From contig NZ_JAFKCW010000001.1 of the NCBI RefSeq assembly GCF_017254835.1, positions 1,415,063 through 1,479,062 on the forward strand: a stretch of DNA of 64,000 bases, in the 5' to 3' direction. A program made the position numbers and the translations under genes. Below the pieces are notes generated by a model. The model ran no database searches. It was not told the DNA's origin and saw nothing but the letters and a program-made list of their open reading frames with translations. Source of the DNA: Algoriphagus aestuariicola (GTDB lineage Bacteria; Bacteroidota; Bacteroidia; Cytophagales; Cyclobacteriaceae). Below are positions 25,090-35,700 of this stretch, piece after piece (positions within the stretch are counted from its first letter, which is position 1; every line of letters starts with the position of its first letter).

Positions 25090-25167
25090 GTTTTTCGCGC
25101 CATTTATATCAGCGGCTATCAGTTTGTCTCCATTTTTCATACTTTGGGCGTCCAATTAGCCAAACCT

Positions 25168-28100
25168 ATGCGCATTGCCCAAAACCAACCTATTCATCTT
25201 AGTATACTTCTTCTTGTAGGTCTTATTGTTTTTTCATCCTGCAAAAAAGAGGAACCTGTAGACCTCCGTATCAAGACTTTGTCCAAAGAGGAAATCTCTG
25301 TACAAGCCGAAGCCGCCAGAAAGTCCATCAGTCCCCAACTAGCCGAGGGCCTAAAGCTGGAGGTCTGGGCGGTGGATTCTCTGGTCCAAGACCCGATCGG
25401 AATACATGTCAATGACAAGGGCGAAGTATTTTATACCCGCTCTCCACGACGATCCAACTCGGAATTTGATATTCGTGGGCATCAGTCCTGGGAAATACGC
25501 TCGATCGCAATCCAAACCATCGAGGAGAAAAGTGCATTTCTCCGCTCAGAACTTTCGCCGGAGCGCTCTTCGGAAAATACCTGGCTTGCCGACCTGAATG
25601 GAGATGGTTCCCACGACTGGCGGGACATGACCGTGGAAGACAATGAGGTCATCAAACTCAAAGACACGGACGGTGATGGCCTTGCCGACTGGTCCCAGGT
25701 ACAGGTAAAAGACTTCAAAGACGATGTCACGGACGTGGCCGGTAGTGTTTTGACTACCGAGGAGGCGATGTTTGTGGCTTCGGGTCCGGATATGTGGAGA
25801 CTCGTCGACAAAAACGGCGATGGCATCATGGACGAAAAGACCTCCATGTCCCACGGCTATGGTGTCCATATCGGCTTTGGAGGCCACGGCATGTCAGGGG
25901 TAGAAATGGGGCCTGACGGTAGGATCTATTGGGGAATCGGTGATATCGGTTTCAACGGAAAGAGCGCCGATGGTACGGAATGGAAATATCCAAACCGTGG
26001 CGTGATCGCCCGAGCCAATCCAGACGGGAGTGATTTTGAAGTCTTCGCTATGGGAGTGCGTAATACCCATGAGTTTGTTTTTGACAACTATAATAACCTG
26101 ATCTCCGAAGACAATGACGGAGACCACGCAGGGGAAAAAGAACGCCTAGTATACCTAACCAACGGTTCCGATTCGGGCTGGAGGATCAACTGGCAGTTTG
26201 GCAAGTACCGCGACCCTGACAATAATACCTATAAAGTTTGGATGGACGAGAAGCTGTACTTGCCGCGTTGGGAAGGTCAGGCCGCATTCATCACACCTTG
26301 TATCCAAAACTACGTGAGCGGTCCAACCGGAATGGTATTCAATCCGGGTGCAGGTCTCGGTGAACGGTGGAAAGACCATTTTCTTCTTGTGGAGTTTGTA
26401 GGGAGTGCAGCGAGCTCCGGGCTTCACGCCTTCCAGCTACAGCCCAAGGGAGCGACTTTTGAGATGACCAAGACCGAAAAAATCATCGGGGGCTTCCTGC
26501 CAACAGGGATAGACTTCGCTCCAGACGGTTCACTCTTCATGGGAGACTTTGTGAACGGCTGGGATGACAAATATTATGGCCGCATTTGGAGACTGACTGA
26601 CGAGACTGCCGCCGGGTGGGATTTGCAAAAGCAGACCGAATCGGAGATCAAGGCGGACTACAAGAAGCTTTCGGAAGAGGAGCTGAAGCCAAAACTCGCC
26701 TTCGAAGACCAGCGCGTTAGAAGAAAAGCACAATTTGAATTGGCCAAAAGGGGCGAGGATGGAGCTGAAATATTCCAGGCTGTAATTGGTGACAAAACAA
26801 ATCAGCTGGCGAGAATCCACGCAATCGTCGGATTGAGCCAATTGGCAAGACTCGAAGACATGAAATACGCGGATGAGCTTGTGCCATTGCTGAAGGATTC
26901 TGATCCCGAGATCAGGGCACAGGCGGCCAAGTGGTTGGGAGATATCCGGTATTCAAAAGCCGGAAACGACCTGATAGCCGGTTTGAAGGATGAAAATGCA
27001 AGGGTGCGCTTTTTTAGCGCGGAGGCTTTGGGACGAAGCAAAAATGCCGATGCCGTCCAGCCTCTGATTGCACTTTTGGAAGCCAATAACGATGAAGATG
27101 CCTACATCCGCCATGCCGCGACGCTTGCTTTGTCACGTATCGGCCAGGTACAGCCCATCGTCGCACTTTCGACCCATCAATCCAAGGCCGTGAGAATAGG
27201 AGCAGTCATTGCCCTGAGAAGACTGGAATCTCCCGAGTTAGCCAAGTTCCTCGCCGATTCCGATGAACTGATCGTGACCGAAACAGCCCGCGCAATTCAT
27301 GATGATTTCTCGGTTCCTGCTGCGCTTCCTGCGCTTGGGGCGATTCTGAACAGCACGTCTTTCCAAAATGAAGCGCTTATCCGTAGAGTCATCAGCGCCA
27401 ACCAGCGTGTTGGCAAGGATGAAAACTTGGAGCAATTGATTGCTTATTTGGAAAAAAGTGGCACTCCGGAAGCACTGAGACAAGAGGCAATCGCCACCAT
27501 TGGGACTTGGGCTAAGCCTTCACTAGTGGATCGTGTTGACGGAAGGTATAGGGGGGAAGTCATTAGAGATGCCGCATCTATTAGCGGGAAAGTGAAGCCT
27601 GTTTTGGTGGCTCAGGCCAATGCAAAGGAAGAAATCATTCGCTTGGAGTCTCTGAAGGCGATCGGGAAACTAAGAATGACCGATACTGCGGATTTGCTCA
27701 TGGCCAAGCTAAAATCTGATCCTTCGGAAATGGTAAAGGTTCAAGCGTTGAACTCCATTGTGGCAATGAACGCTCCCAATCTCGGGGACGCGATCACCGA
27801 AGCCATGAACAGCAATGCCCAGCAACTTAGAGTCGCCGGACTGGGGCTGCTGGCTGAGACATCGCTTGGAAGCGACCAGAAAGTAGCGTTGCTCACCGAT
27901 ATCATTCAGAAGCGCACCAATCCCGAAAAGCAGACTGCATTGTTGACCTTGGGGGCCCTGGAAGGAAGCAAGGATCTGCCGGTTTGGAAAACCATACTGG
28001 CGGATTTCGAAGCGGGAAAACTGCCCGATGCAACCTGGGTCGAGCTCGAAGAAGCCATCACTGCGACGGGTTCGCCCGATCTCAAAACTCAATTTGACGC

Positions 28101-28581
28101 GCTTTTGGAGAGCAAATCAGGAGGCGAGCGTTGGAAGAAGTTTGCCGGAGCTCTAGCAGAGGGAAGCGTAAGGCAGGGCAGGAGGATTTTCTTCGAAAAC
28201 CAAACTGCCCAGTGTATCCGCTGTCATGCTTATGACGATATGGGGGGAAATGCCGGACCAGCCTTGGATAGGATAGGTACGACGCTTTCTAGAGAGGAGC
28301 TCCTGATAGCCTTGGTTGATCCGAGTAAGAGACTCTCTCCAGGATTTGGATTTGTTACAGTTGAACTCAACTCTGGCGACAAAATATCCGGCACCATGAT
28401 GTCAGAAGATAGCAGCTCAATGATCGTGAAGGTAGGAACCGGAGACCAGGTCATCGCCAAGAAAGACGTCAAGTCTTCCCAAATGTCGCCATCCAGTATG
28501 CCAAACATGGGCGATCTTCTGAGCAAGCGGGAGATCAGGGACTTGGTGAGCTATTTGAGTACTTTGAGAAGATCGGAATGA
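25168..28581 (+). CDS. PVC-type HEAT-repeat lipoprotein with C-terminal cytochrome c domain
   Basis: 1137 residues. The lipoprotein signal is SILLLVGLIVFSSCKKEE. The N-terminal half (about 60-500) is a beta-propeller-like dehydrogenase domain: GLKLEVWAVDSLVQDPIGIHV, the acidic loops LNGDGSHDW and DTDGDGLADW (possible calcium sites), EMGPDGRIYWGIGD and GDFVNGWDDKYYGRIWRL. A long array of HEAT repeats runs from about 530 to 1000 (LLKDSDPEIRAQAAKWLGD, LKDENARVRFFSAEALGRS). The C-terminus holds one heme-binding motif, QCIRCHAYDD, then GNAGPALDRIG. This matches the membrane-bound dehydrogenase family common in Planctomycetes and Bacteroidota. The substrate is unknown; sugars or alcohols are plausible. 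The stop overlaps the PIG-L gene start by 4 bases. Confidence 0.88.
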   Translation: MRIAQNQPIHLSILLLVGLIVFSSCKKEEPVDLRIKTLSKEEISVQAEAARKSISPQLAEGLKLEVWAVDSLVQDPIGIHVNDKGEVFYTRSPRRSNSEFDIRGHQSWEIRSIAIQTIEEKSAFLRSELSPERSSENTWLADLNGDGSHDWRDMTVEDNEVIKLKDTDGDGLADWSQVQVKDFKDDVTDVAGSVLTTEEAMFVASGPDMWRLVDKNGDGIMDEKTSMSHGYGVHIGFGGHGMSGVEMGPDGRIYWGIGDIGFNGKSADGTEWKYPNRGVIARANPDGSDFEVFAMGVRNTHEFVFDNYNNLISEDNDGDHAGEKERLVYLTNGSDSGWRINWQFGKYRDPDNNTYKVWMDEKLYLPRWEGQAAFITPCIQNYVSGPTGMVFNPGAGLGERWKDHFLLVEFVGSAASSGLHAFQLQPKGATFEMTKTEKIIGGFLPTGIDFAPDGSLFMGDFVNGWDDKYYGRIWRLTDETAAGWDLQKQTESEIKADYKKLSEEELKPKLAFEDQRVRRKAQFELAKRGEDGAEIFQAVIGDKTNQLARIHAIVGLSQLARLEDMKYADELVPLLKDSDPEIRAQAAKWLGDIRYSKAGNDLIAGLKDENARVRFFSAEALGRSKNADAVQPLIALLEANNDEDAYIRHAATLALSRIGQVQPIVALSTHQSKAVRIGAVIALRRLESPELAKFLADSDELIVTETARAIHDDFSVPAALPALGAILNSTSFQNEALIRRVISANQRVGKDENLEQLIAYLEKSGTPEALRQEAIATIGTWAKPSLVDRVDGRYRGEVIRDAASISGKVKPVLVAQANAKEEIIRLESLKAIGKLRMTDTADLLMAKLKSDPSEMVKVQALNSIVAMNAPNLGDAITEAMNSNAQQLRVAGLGLLAETSLGSDQKVALLTDIIQKRTNPEKQTALLTLGALEGSKDLPVWKTILADFEAGKLPDATWVELEEAITATGSPDLKTQFDALLESKSGGERWKKFAGALAEGSVRQGRRIFFENQTAQCIRCHAYDDMGGNAGPALDRIGTTLSREELLIALVDPSKRLSPGFGFVTVELNSGDKISGTMMSEDSSSMIVKVGTGDQVIAKKDVKSSQMSPSSMPNMGDLLSKREIRDLVSYLSTLRRSE

Positions 28582-29432
28582 AAAAGTTGTTGATTGTTTC
28601 GCTGGGTATCATCGGGTTTATCCTGTTGCTTTCTCCCTGGATCTTGATCCTTTTTGGGAAAAATCAACTCCATGACCATGATATACCCCAGCAGGAACAA
28701 TTGGTGGAAGGACAGCCAAAACATCGTGTCTTGGTAGTCTTTCCACATCCCGACGACGAAGTGACGGTCGCCGGAACCTTGATGAAGTTAAAAGGGCAAG
28801 GGCACGAGATCCAAATGGTCTGCCTGACTCGTGGAGAAAAGGGGAATTCATCGGGAATAGCTGATGAAGTCCAATTGGCTAGACTCCGCACAGATGAGAT
28901 GGAGAAAGCGGCGTCGCTGATTGGCGCAGACCAACTCCACATGAAAGACTATCCGGACAGCGGTTTGGAAGAGGTCGGATTGGATTCACTCAAGAAAACA
29001 GTCAGCGAACTTATCGAGGAAATCAGGCCAGATGTGCTGATTTCCTATGATTCCAAAGTTGGCCTGTATGGCCATCCCGACCATCGCCTGACCGGTCAGG
29101 CAGTGGAGGAGGTTTTTTTGGAGAACAAAGGAAAAGAGGGGTTTACTCCTGACGAGATGTATCAGGTGACGCTTTGCAAAAAGCAGGTCAAGCTAGCCTT
29201 GAAGCTTTCCTCAGGCTTTCAGAAGAATTATCCCGAGGATCCCAACCTCGGCTTACCTGAACCGGACTTTTCGGTGCGGACTCGGGAGTTTTTCCCTCGA
29301 ACACTCGATGTAATGCAGGCCCACGCCACCCAGCAGGCGGTGCTAAGGGACCTGATGCCCTTCCATGAAAATGTACCGATATGGATCTATTCGAGGATCT
29401 TTGACCGGGAATATTTCAGACAGGTGAAATGA
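28578..29432 (+). CDS. PIG-L family deacetylase with N-terminal membrane anchor
   Basis: 284 residues. One N-terminal membrane segment (LLIVSLGIIGFILLLSPWILILF) anchors the protein. The catalytic zinc motif is PHPDDEVTVAGTLMKL near residue 55, and the third ligand is in the later GHPDHRLTG. CLTRGEKGNSSGIADEVQLARLRTDEM is the family's second block. PIG-L enzymes remove acetyl groups from N-acetylglucosamine derivatives. The anchor and the ATGA overlap with the HEAT/cytochrome lipoprotein suggest that both act at the envelope, probably on the same sugar substrate. This last point is inference. Confidence 0.88.
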   Translation: MKKLLIVSLGIIGFILLLSPWILILFGKNQLHDHDIPQQEQLVEGQPKHRVLVVFPHPDDEVTVAGTLMKLKGQGHEIQMVCLTRGEKGNSSGIADEVQLARLRTDEMEKAASLIGADQLHMKDYPDSGLEEVGLDSLKKTVSELIEEIRPDVLISYDSKVGLYGHPDHRLTGQAVEEVFLENKGKEGFTPDEMYQVTLCKKQVKLALKLSSGFQKNYPEDPNLGLPEPDFSVRTREFFPRTLDVMQAHATQQAVLRDLMPFHENVPIWIYSRIFDREYFRQVK

Positions 29433-29493
29433 GCAGCTCGATGGTAGACTCCTGGGATAATTAAAGGGTAATCGAATGGGATGGTCGTAAAAA

Positions 29494-29526
29494 AGAACAG
29501 TGAATCAAATGTGACTCACTGTTTTT
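29494..29526. terminator. Bidirectional terminator between convergent genes
   Basis: AACAGTGA and TCACTGTT form an 8-base stem with a 12-base loop, flanked by an A run and a T run, between the PIG-L gene and the convergent NAD(P)-binding gene. Confidence 0.8.
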
Positions 29527-29533
29527 TCATTTT

Positions 29534-30169
29534 TTAAAGGTTCGCAATGAACGGCGACATCTTTATATAATTGTTGTCAGTCAACAGTTTGACGACAAAA
29601 CTTGCTATACACCCAGCGCTTATCTTGCTTCCAAGACAATCATCCAGACTAATGACCGTTTCACCTTCTGTTTCTGTAAATTCTATGAAAGGAACCCTGA
29701 CCAAGGTCCAATCCACATCGCTATTTGAGAGGATGGAATAGGTTTTTTGCCGATCCGCATGAATTGCAGGGTAGGTCATTTTCATCCATTCCGTGGCAGC
29801 TACCGTCTCCGGACCTTTGTTGTCAAAAGGAGTATCGACGTTTAACCCTGCCAACAAGACGTAGCGTTTGATTTTGAGTTCAGCCATGGCTTCGAGGATA
29901 TTCAAGGTTGCCTGACTGGCGACAAGGGGTTCATCCTTGCGCTGGCCAACAGTACTGATAACCGATTGACATCCTTGAATTAGTGTTTTAACGGCTACTG
30001 GGTTAAGTGCGTCGCCCTCAACCACCTCAATTAAGGGGCTTTCGATTTGGTACTTTTGAGGATTTCTGAGGAGGCACTTAACTTGGTATCCTTGATTTAT
30101 TAAATGGTATAGGACAAGCTTCCCGGTTCTTCCTCCTCCGCCCAATAATGCGATTCTATGGTTTTTCAT
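29534..30169 (-). CDS. NmrA-like / atypical SDR NAD(P)-binding protein
   Basis: 211 residues. The N-terminal Rossmann motif is IALLGGGGRTGKLVLYHLI, followed by VKCLLRNPQKY and VVEGDALNPVAVKTLIQGC; SVISTVGQRKDEP and IKRYVLLAGLNVDTPF follow. These are the blocks of atypical SDRs (NmrA/SDR_a5) that bind NAD(P) and often act as redox sensors or flavin/quinone reductases. There is no clear catalytic Tyr-x3-Lys. The ATG at 30169 is picked because the Rossmann strand begins five residues later; upstream in-frame starts add an unlikely stretch. It is a single gene with no obvious partner. Confidence 0.82.
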   Translation of the reverse strand: MKNHRIALLGGGGRTGKLVLYHLINQGYQVKCLLRNPQKYQIESPLIEVVEGDALNPVAVKTLIQGCQSVISTVGQRKDEPLVASQATLNILEAMAELKIKRYVLLAGLNVDTPFDNKGPETVAATEWMKMTYPAIHADRQKTYSILSNSDVDWTLVRVPFIEFTETEGETVISLDDCLGSKISAGCIASFVVKLLTDNNYIKMSPFIANL

Positions 30170-30527
30170 TGAAATCATCTTTATAAAATATAAAATAGTT
30201 GAATTGAGCATGGCCATTTGGCAATGCTGTGGGGATTTTCAATATTTTTTATAAAGAGATTTTGATCGGGCTAAAATAGAAAATTCACTGTGACTGTCAG
30301 CTACTTTTCCAGTAGGTTGAAAAAAATTGTTTCGACGACAGACACCAAGAGACGATTGGCGTTGGCCAGTATTACCAAGATGAAGTGGGGTAAAAAGTCA
30401 AGAAGTATAAATGGGAAGCGGCCGGCTTGGAGTCCCAACCAGCCGCTTTGTTTGAAATGAATTTTGGTGTGTTTTAAGGTTTGTGGTTCACGTGTAATGG
30501 CCGGCTTCTTCGACTGAAAAACAATTT
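30170..30527. other. Intergenic stretch with one hairpin
   Basis: About 360 bases between the NAD(P)-binding gene start and the trpS stop, both on the minus strand. It contains the hairpin at 30416-30449 and otherwise no ORF, tRNA or repeat that I can support. It should include the promoter for the NAD(P)-binding gene. Confidence 0.4.
30416..30449 (-). terminator. Probable terminator downstream of trpS
   Basis: AAGCGGC...GCCGCTT form the outer stem, with an inner CTTGG/CCAAC pairing and a short loop. It lies 79 bases past the trpS stop. The T run on the minus strand is weak, so it may be a processing or stabilising hairpin instead. Confidence 0.5.
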
Positions 30528-31502
30528 CTATCTAAATCCCAATTTTTTCCTTACCCGATTCAAGACATCCATCGCAATCGTTCTGGCTTTTTGTTCACCT
30601 TCGGCTAAACGTTTTTCGATTTCCTCCGGATTGGTCATGAAATAGCTAAAGGTTTCCCTTTCCTTGGAATACTTGTTCAAGATCAACTCGAGAAGTTCCT
30701 TTTTTGCATGACCGTAGCCATAGTTTCCCCCAAGATAGTTGCCTCTCATTTTCTCCGTTTGGTCCGCGCTTGCCAGCAAGCTATAAAGCTTAAAAACATG
30801 ACAAGTGTCTGGATCCTTGGGCTCTTCCAGCGGGGTACTATCGGTGACGATGGAGTTGACGTTTTTCTTCAATTCCTTTTCCGGCAGGAAAATATCGATG
30901 TAGTTGTTGTAGGACTTGCTCATCTTTTGACCGTCAGTCCCGGGGATGATCATCACCTCTTCACTGATTCTCGCCTCAGGTATCACTAAGACTTCTTCCT
31001 CCATGATTCGGTTGAAGGTGGTAGCGATGTCTCGAGTCATCTCCAGATGTTGGAGCTGGTCTTTTCCGACGGGAACCAAATCGGCAGAGTAAAGCAATAT
31101 GTCCGAAGCCATTAACACCGGATAGGTGAACAGCCCGGCATTTACGTCGGCGAGTCTTGCGGATTTGTCCTTGAAGCTGTGGGCGTTGGCCAGCATGGGG
31201 AAGGGCGTGAAGCAATTCAGGTACCAGGTAAGTTCTGCTACTTCGGGGATTCGAGACTGGCGATAGAACGTGGTTTTTTGAATGTCAAGACCAAAGGCAA
31301 GCCAAGCGGCCGCGACTGCAAGAGTATTTTGCTTTCGCAATTCTCCGTCCTTGCTAGACGTAAGGGAATGAAAGTCTGCTATAAAAATAAACGCCTCTTC
31401 CTGGTTTTGTCCGATCAGCTTGATTGCCGGTACGATAGCGCCAAGGATGTTGCCCAAGTGGGGGCGGCCGGAGCTTTGAATGCCCGTGAGTACTCTTGCC
31501 AT
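30528..31502 (-). CDS. trpS: Tryptophanyl-tRNA synthetase
   Basis: Charges tRNA-Trp with tryptophan in the cytoplasm. 324 residues, normal for bacterial TrpRS. The HIGH-like motif is in GIQSSGRPHLGNILGA, and the class I KMSKS loop is in PGTDGQKMSKSYNNYI. QSRIPEVAELTWYLNCFTP and YPVLMASDILLYSADLVPVGKDQLQHLEMTRDIA are typical substrate-binding blocks. The ATG at 31502 lies directly before the conserved first strand. It is divergent from the DUF1573 gene, with 70 bases between starts. No T-box or leader-peptide signal was recognised in that gap. Confidence 0.97.
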   Translation of the reverse strand: MARVLTGIQSSGRPHLGNILGAIVPAIKLIGQNQEEAFIFIADFHSLTSSKDGELRKQNTLAVAAAWLAFGLDIQKTTFYRQSRIPEVAELTWYLNCFTPFPMLANAHSFKDKSARLADVNAGLFTYPVLMASDILLYSADLVPVGKDQLQHLEMTRDIATTFNRIMEEEVLVIPEARISEEVMIIPGTDGQKMSKSYNNYIDIFLPEKELKKNVNSIVTDSTPLEEPKDPDTCHVFKLYSLLASADQTEKMRGNYLGGNYGYGHAKKELLELILNKYSKERETFSYFMTNPEEIEKRLAEGEQKARTIAMDVLNRVRKKLGFR

Positions 31503-31572
31503 TTGCTTAAATTTGGGGCAAATTACGTAAATCAACCTAAAATGAAGGTGAAATTATGCGTTAATTGCGGCC

Positions 31573-32670
31573 ATGAATCGTATTGCTTTTGCCCTTTACC
31601 TAGTCGTTTGTACCGCACTTTCTCCGCTTCTTCTTCAAGCCCAGCAGAGTGAGGTGCCTAAGTTGATATGGAAAGTCAACCGGATCAATATTGGTACCGT
31701 GTTGGAGGAGCAGGGCTTACAGCAGACGGAATTTGAGTTTACCCACACACAGGACTCGCTTTTTTATATCGAAGATGTATGGCTGGAATGCGGATGTACG
31801 TCAGTCGAATACACCGAAGACACGCTAAACGTCGGAGAGTCGGGAACGATCAAGGTGTCCTTTGACCCGACGTCTTCGGCCGGTTTTTTTTCCAAACTGA
31901 TTGTAGTCAAGGGCAACCTGGCCGGAATCCAAGACTCACTTTTTTTGGAGGGGATCTCTATCCCTTATCCCTCGGATATCGAGCGGGCTTACCCCATACT
32001 TCGGGGGCCGCTTGGGTTTCGACTTCGAAAGGTGAACATGGGCGATGTCTTTGACAATGAACCCAAGGTCAAATATGTCGAGTTTTTCAACCGAGGCGAA
32101 GAGCTTCTAGACAAAGGTGCGCTGCGGGCGGAAACGCCTCCATATATCCAAGTTTCTCAGGTTCAGCAGTTTGTCAGGCCGGAGGAAAGAGGTTTGCTGA
32201 TGGTAAAATATGATGGGGCTTTGAAAAACGACCTGGGCTTTTTCGAGGATATAGTTCCGATGAGGTGGGAAAATGTGGATGGATCGGACTTGGAGCTGGA
32301 GATCATTGCCGACCTTTTCGAATACTTTGCACCCATACAAAAGAGCGACCTCAATCAAGTGCCGCAGCTAGTGATCGCCCAAAAGGAGGTTGACCTTCGA
32401 GAGATCAGCGCGAATGCTGTGGTAAGAAGGACGGTCACATTGACCAACCAGGGTCGGCAAACGCTCGAGATTAGAAAAGTGGAAGGCAACTGTGAATGCT
32501 TGGTAGTCGAGGCTCCAAAAGACAATCTACTGCCGGGAGAGAGCATGGAACTGAGTCTTACCTTTGACCCGAAAGGAAGGAAAGGAATTGATCAACGAAA
32601 TATTTATATCTTTTCCAATGATCCTGTGAATCCTGTTCAACTGATCGTATTAAAAAGTAGAATAGAGTGA
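31573..32670 (+). CDS. DUF1573 secreted protein
   Basis: 365 residues. A signal peptide (MNRIAFALYLVVCTALSPLLLQAQ) is followed by two or three Ig-like beta domains. WLECGCTSVEYTEDTLNVGESGTIKVSFDP in the first and VEGNCECLVVEAPKDNLLPGESMELSLTFDPKGRKG in the last are the DUF1573 pattern, with the near-invariant CGCT/CECL cysteines. Such proteins are periplasmic or surface-located in Bacteroidota, and their role is unknown; the beta folds suggest scaffolding or adhesion. The metallophosphoesterase-like gene starts 55 bases downstream in the same direction and may be co-transcribed. Confidence 0.85.
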   Translation: MNRIAFALYLVVCTALSPLLLQAQQSEVPKLIWKVNRINIGTVLEEQGLQQTEFEFTHTQDSLFYIEDVWLECGCTSVEYTEDTLNVGESGTIKVSFDPTSSAGFFSKLIVVKGNLAGIQDSLFLEGISIPYPSDIERAYPILRGPLGFRLRKVNMGDVFDNEPKVKYVEFFNRGEELLDKGALRAETPPYIQVSQVQQFVRPEERGLLMVKYDGALKNDLGFFEDIVPMRWENVDGSDLELEIIADLFEYFAPIQKSDLNQVPQLVIAQKEVDLREISANAVVRRTVTLTNQGRQTLEIRKVEGNCECLVVEAPKDNLLPGESMELSLTFDPKGRKGIDQRNIYIFSNDPVNPVQLIVLKSRIE

Positions 32671-32725
32671 ACGAAAAGTTGAATATTTGATCGAAAACAT
32701 TTTCATTCAGGCTAATTTTCAAACA

Positions 32726-35700
32726 ATGAGGTCGGCGATAAAATTAGTCTTTTTAGTGTTTTGCCTAACGTTTTGTCATGGCGCTAGGATCCAGGCCCAA
32801 AGCAACTTTCGTATTTTTCCTTATCTCCAAATAGCCGACCAAAATCTGGTTCAGATCAGGTGGTTTTCCGGTCAAGCACATCCATCTAGCATTTTGATAA
32901 GCGACTCGGAAGGAAAAACCCTTTTCTCTGCTGAGGTCCAAGGCAAAGAAATACCGGACCTTTATTACACCAATAGGGAACGAAACCAAACTATTGCGGG
33001 ACTTGAGGGGGAAAGCTGGATCGGCCCGGACTCGTATTTCCGCTATGATTTTGCTTTCAGGGCGCCATTTGAAGAAGAAATCACCTACCAAGTGACGCTT
33101 GGAGGACAGCAATACAGGCGGAAATACAAGACAGCGCCTGCCATTGCGGAATGGAAAAGTATTCGTTTCATTGCCCTGTCTGATTCCGAGACTGAGCCAG
33201 CCGGAAGGATTATCCGCAGAGCTTGGTATCCGGGCCAGCCGCTTTTTCGGTCTTTTGCGATACCCGCTGCATGGGAGCAAAAATTTGGAACTACACTGGA
33301 GCAGGGTTTCGAACTTCCGAATTATTTTATGACAGAGACGGAGGGCTATTCGGCCAACTTGGAAATCATCAACGGACGGGAGCCGGATTTCATGTTGATG
33401 CCTGGTGATCTGGTGCAGGGTGGCGCTTATATGCCGGCTTGGGATGAGTTTTGGAGGCATAATTCGGGAGTGTACGCTGCGGGATTTTCCTCTTATCCCA
33501 TCATCGCCGCGATTGGTAACTGGGAATCATACGGAGCCTACAATGGCGGATATGGAAGTAATGAAAAAGGGGAGTTCAACCCGCTCGTGGGGAGAAGCCG
33601 CTTTCATGCTTTTTTTGAAATCGACTTTAATGACCCGCTTCAAAAACACCGACAAAGCTACTACCGAACGGATTATGGCCCAATCACCATTCTGACGCTT
33701 GACTCATCCAACGGAACTCCTGATCAAAACAGATCTGATACTCCCGAGGACCAAAAGTTGAAAAACAAGGTGTACAATGGCCCTGGAACCGACACCCAGG
33801 AAAACTTTACCCAAGCCCAATATGAGGCCGCTGGAGGATCAGATCTTTCAGGCTTTGGACCGGGAACTCCTCAATATGCATGGCTCGAAGCCAATCTTAA
33901 ACAGGCCAAAGCCGGTAAGCGTTTGATTTTCGTTCAGTTTCATCATATTCCTTTTAGTTCTGGCGAACATGGAACAACCATAAACCATGAATTGGCTACT
34001 GGGCAGGAGGGTACACCTATGCGGGTTCTACATCCGCTCTTTGAAGAATATGGAGTGATCGCCGTATTGGCGGGTCATGATGAGCTGTTTGAGCGAAGCT
34101 TTGTGGACCTGAACAATGACGGGAAAGGCGTACACTACTATGATGTTGGGGTCGCAGGTGACGGGATGAGAGGAGTGAAAAGGAACTGGATATCAAATCC
34201 CTTGACAACACTCAACTACAACGAGTTTTCACGGTGGACAGCAGACCAGAAATCTGTTGAACATTGGAATACTACAGGAGCCAACCCCGTGCTCGTCGAT
34301 GGCGGAAAGCACTACGGTCACTTGGAAGTCAATCTCAAGAAAGTAAAAGACGGCGATAGGACTTTTGCCCAGATTGATTTTGAGCCCGTGTATGCGTTTC
34401 CTGTTTTGGATCAAAACTACAATCTACAGCGGGTGGAGCGGCGCGTGTACGATGACAAGATGAGGATCATGGTGGAGCTGGAGGCGATGCCTATCAATCC
34501 AGATTTTAAACCTGAGATTAACCTTCAGCTTGATCAAGAAGGAAAAGTTGGAACTACGCTGAAAGATTACCTCAAAAACGAAGTTCAGGCTGATTGGAAG
34601 GTGACTTTCTCGAGAAGTCCCGAGTATAGCTGCTCTGATCTGGGAGGCACCGAAAACGAGCTCAAGATCAGCGACTCCAAAGGCAACTCCTGGACAAAGC
34701 TGGTTCTGGTCAAAGTCGTAGATGCAAACCCGCCGACAGTCATACTCAAGCCTTTTGAACGTAAGTTTGACTTGTCCCGAGGTTTTTTGGAAATCAAAGC
34801 GGAAGATTTTGTGTCCTCAGTGACAGATAATTGCGCGGTGAAATCTCTAGCTATCAACAAAACCCGGATCTCTTGCACGGAGTATCAGCTGCCTGTGGAG
34901 GTGGTGCTGGAAGCGGTGGATCAATCCGGTAATCAAACCCGCGAAGTGGTCTTCCTCAATCTTACGGCTTTCGAATCCGAAAAAATTTCCATATTCCCCG
35001 AATCAGGAAAACAGTACACTGTCGGCCAAGCTGCCGAGATTCGATTGGGCAGCGAATTTGAATTTACCCTGGAGGGCTGGTATCGAAATGGCCAACGTCT
35101 GGAAGTCGAAAAGGGCAACGCGATTCTCACGAAGGAGCCGGGAACCTACTGGGCAAAGCTGTATCCGAAAGGTTCTGATTGCGCCGTGGAATCCATGAAG
35201 ACAGAGATCAGCTTTTCGAATTTGCCTTTTGGCGGGATCAGGGAATTTATCCAGCTGGTCTTGGGTCCTGAGGGCAAAGCCGAGTTGCGGCCCCAGGATG
35301 TTTTTGGGGTTTGGCCTTTGTCTGACCCGAGTCTAGAAGTCACCTTGGACAAAACGCTTTTTTCCTGTGAAAACATCGGAGAAAACCTGGTGGTCATTTT
35401 GATCAAAAAGCCGGGTGGAGAGACTTGGGAAAGAAAAGCCACTGTGAAGGTGGTGGATCAGACCAAACCTACTTTGGTGCCAAAGAATAGCTTGATTGAG
35501 CTTGATGTGTACAAGGGAGTCGCCGAAATCACCACGCAAATGCTGTTGTCGGAGTATGGAGACAATTGCGGGATCAAGTCGCTTATGATCAGCAAGAATC
35601 GGTTTACCTGTGAGGATGCAGGGAAAGAGTTTTCAATAGCAATTCGAGCGGAAGACTACTCGGGAAATGTGTCCGAAGCCCTCGCGACGGTCTCCGTGGT

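Noticed and set aside
25075-25167. Upstream extension of the HEAT-cytochrome lipoprotein
   Set aside because: It would start inside the tRNA terminator hairpin, and the lipobox requires the later start at 25168.
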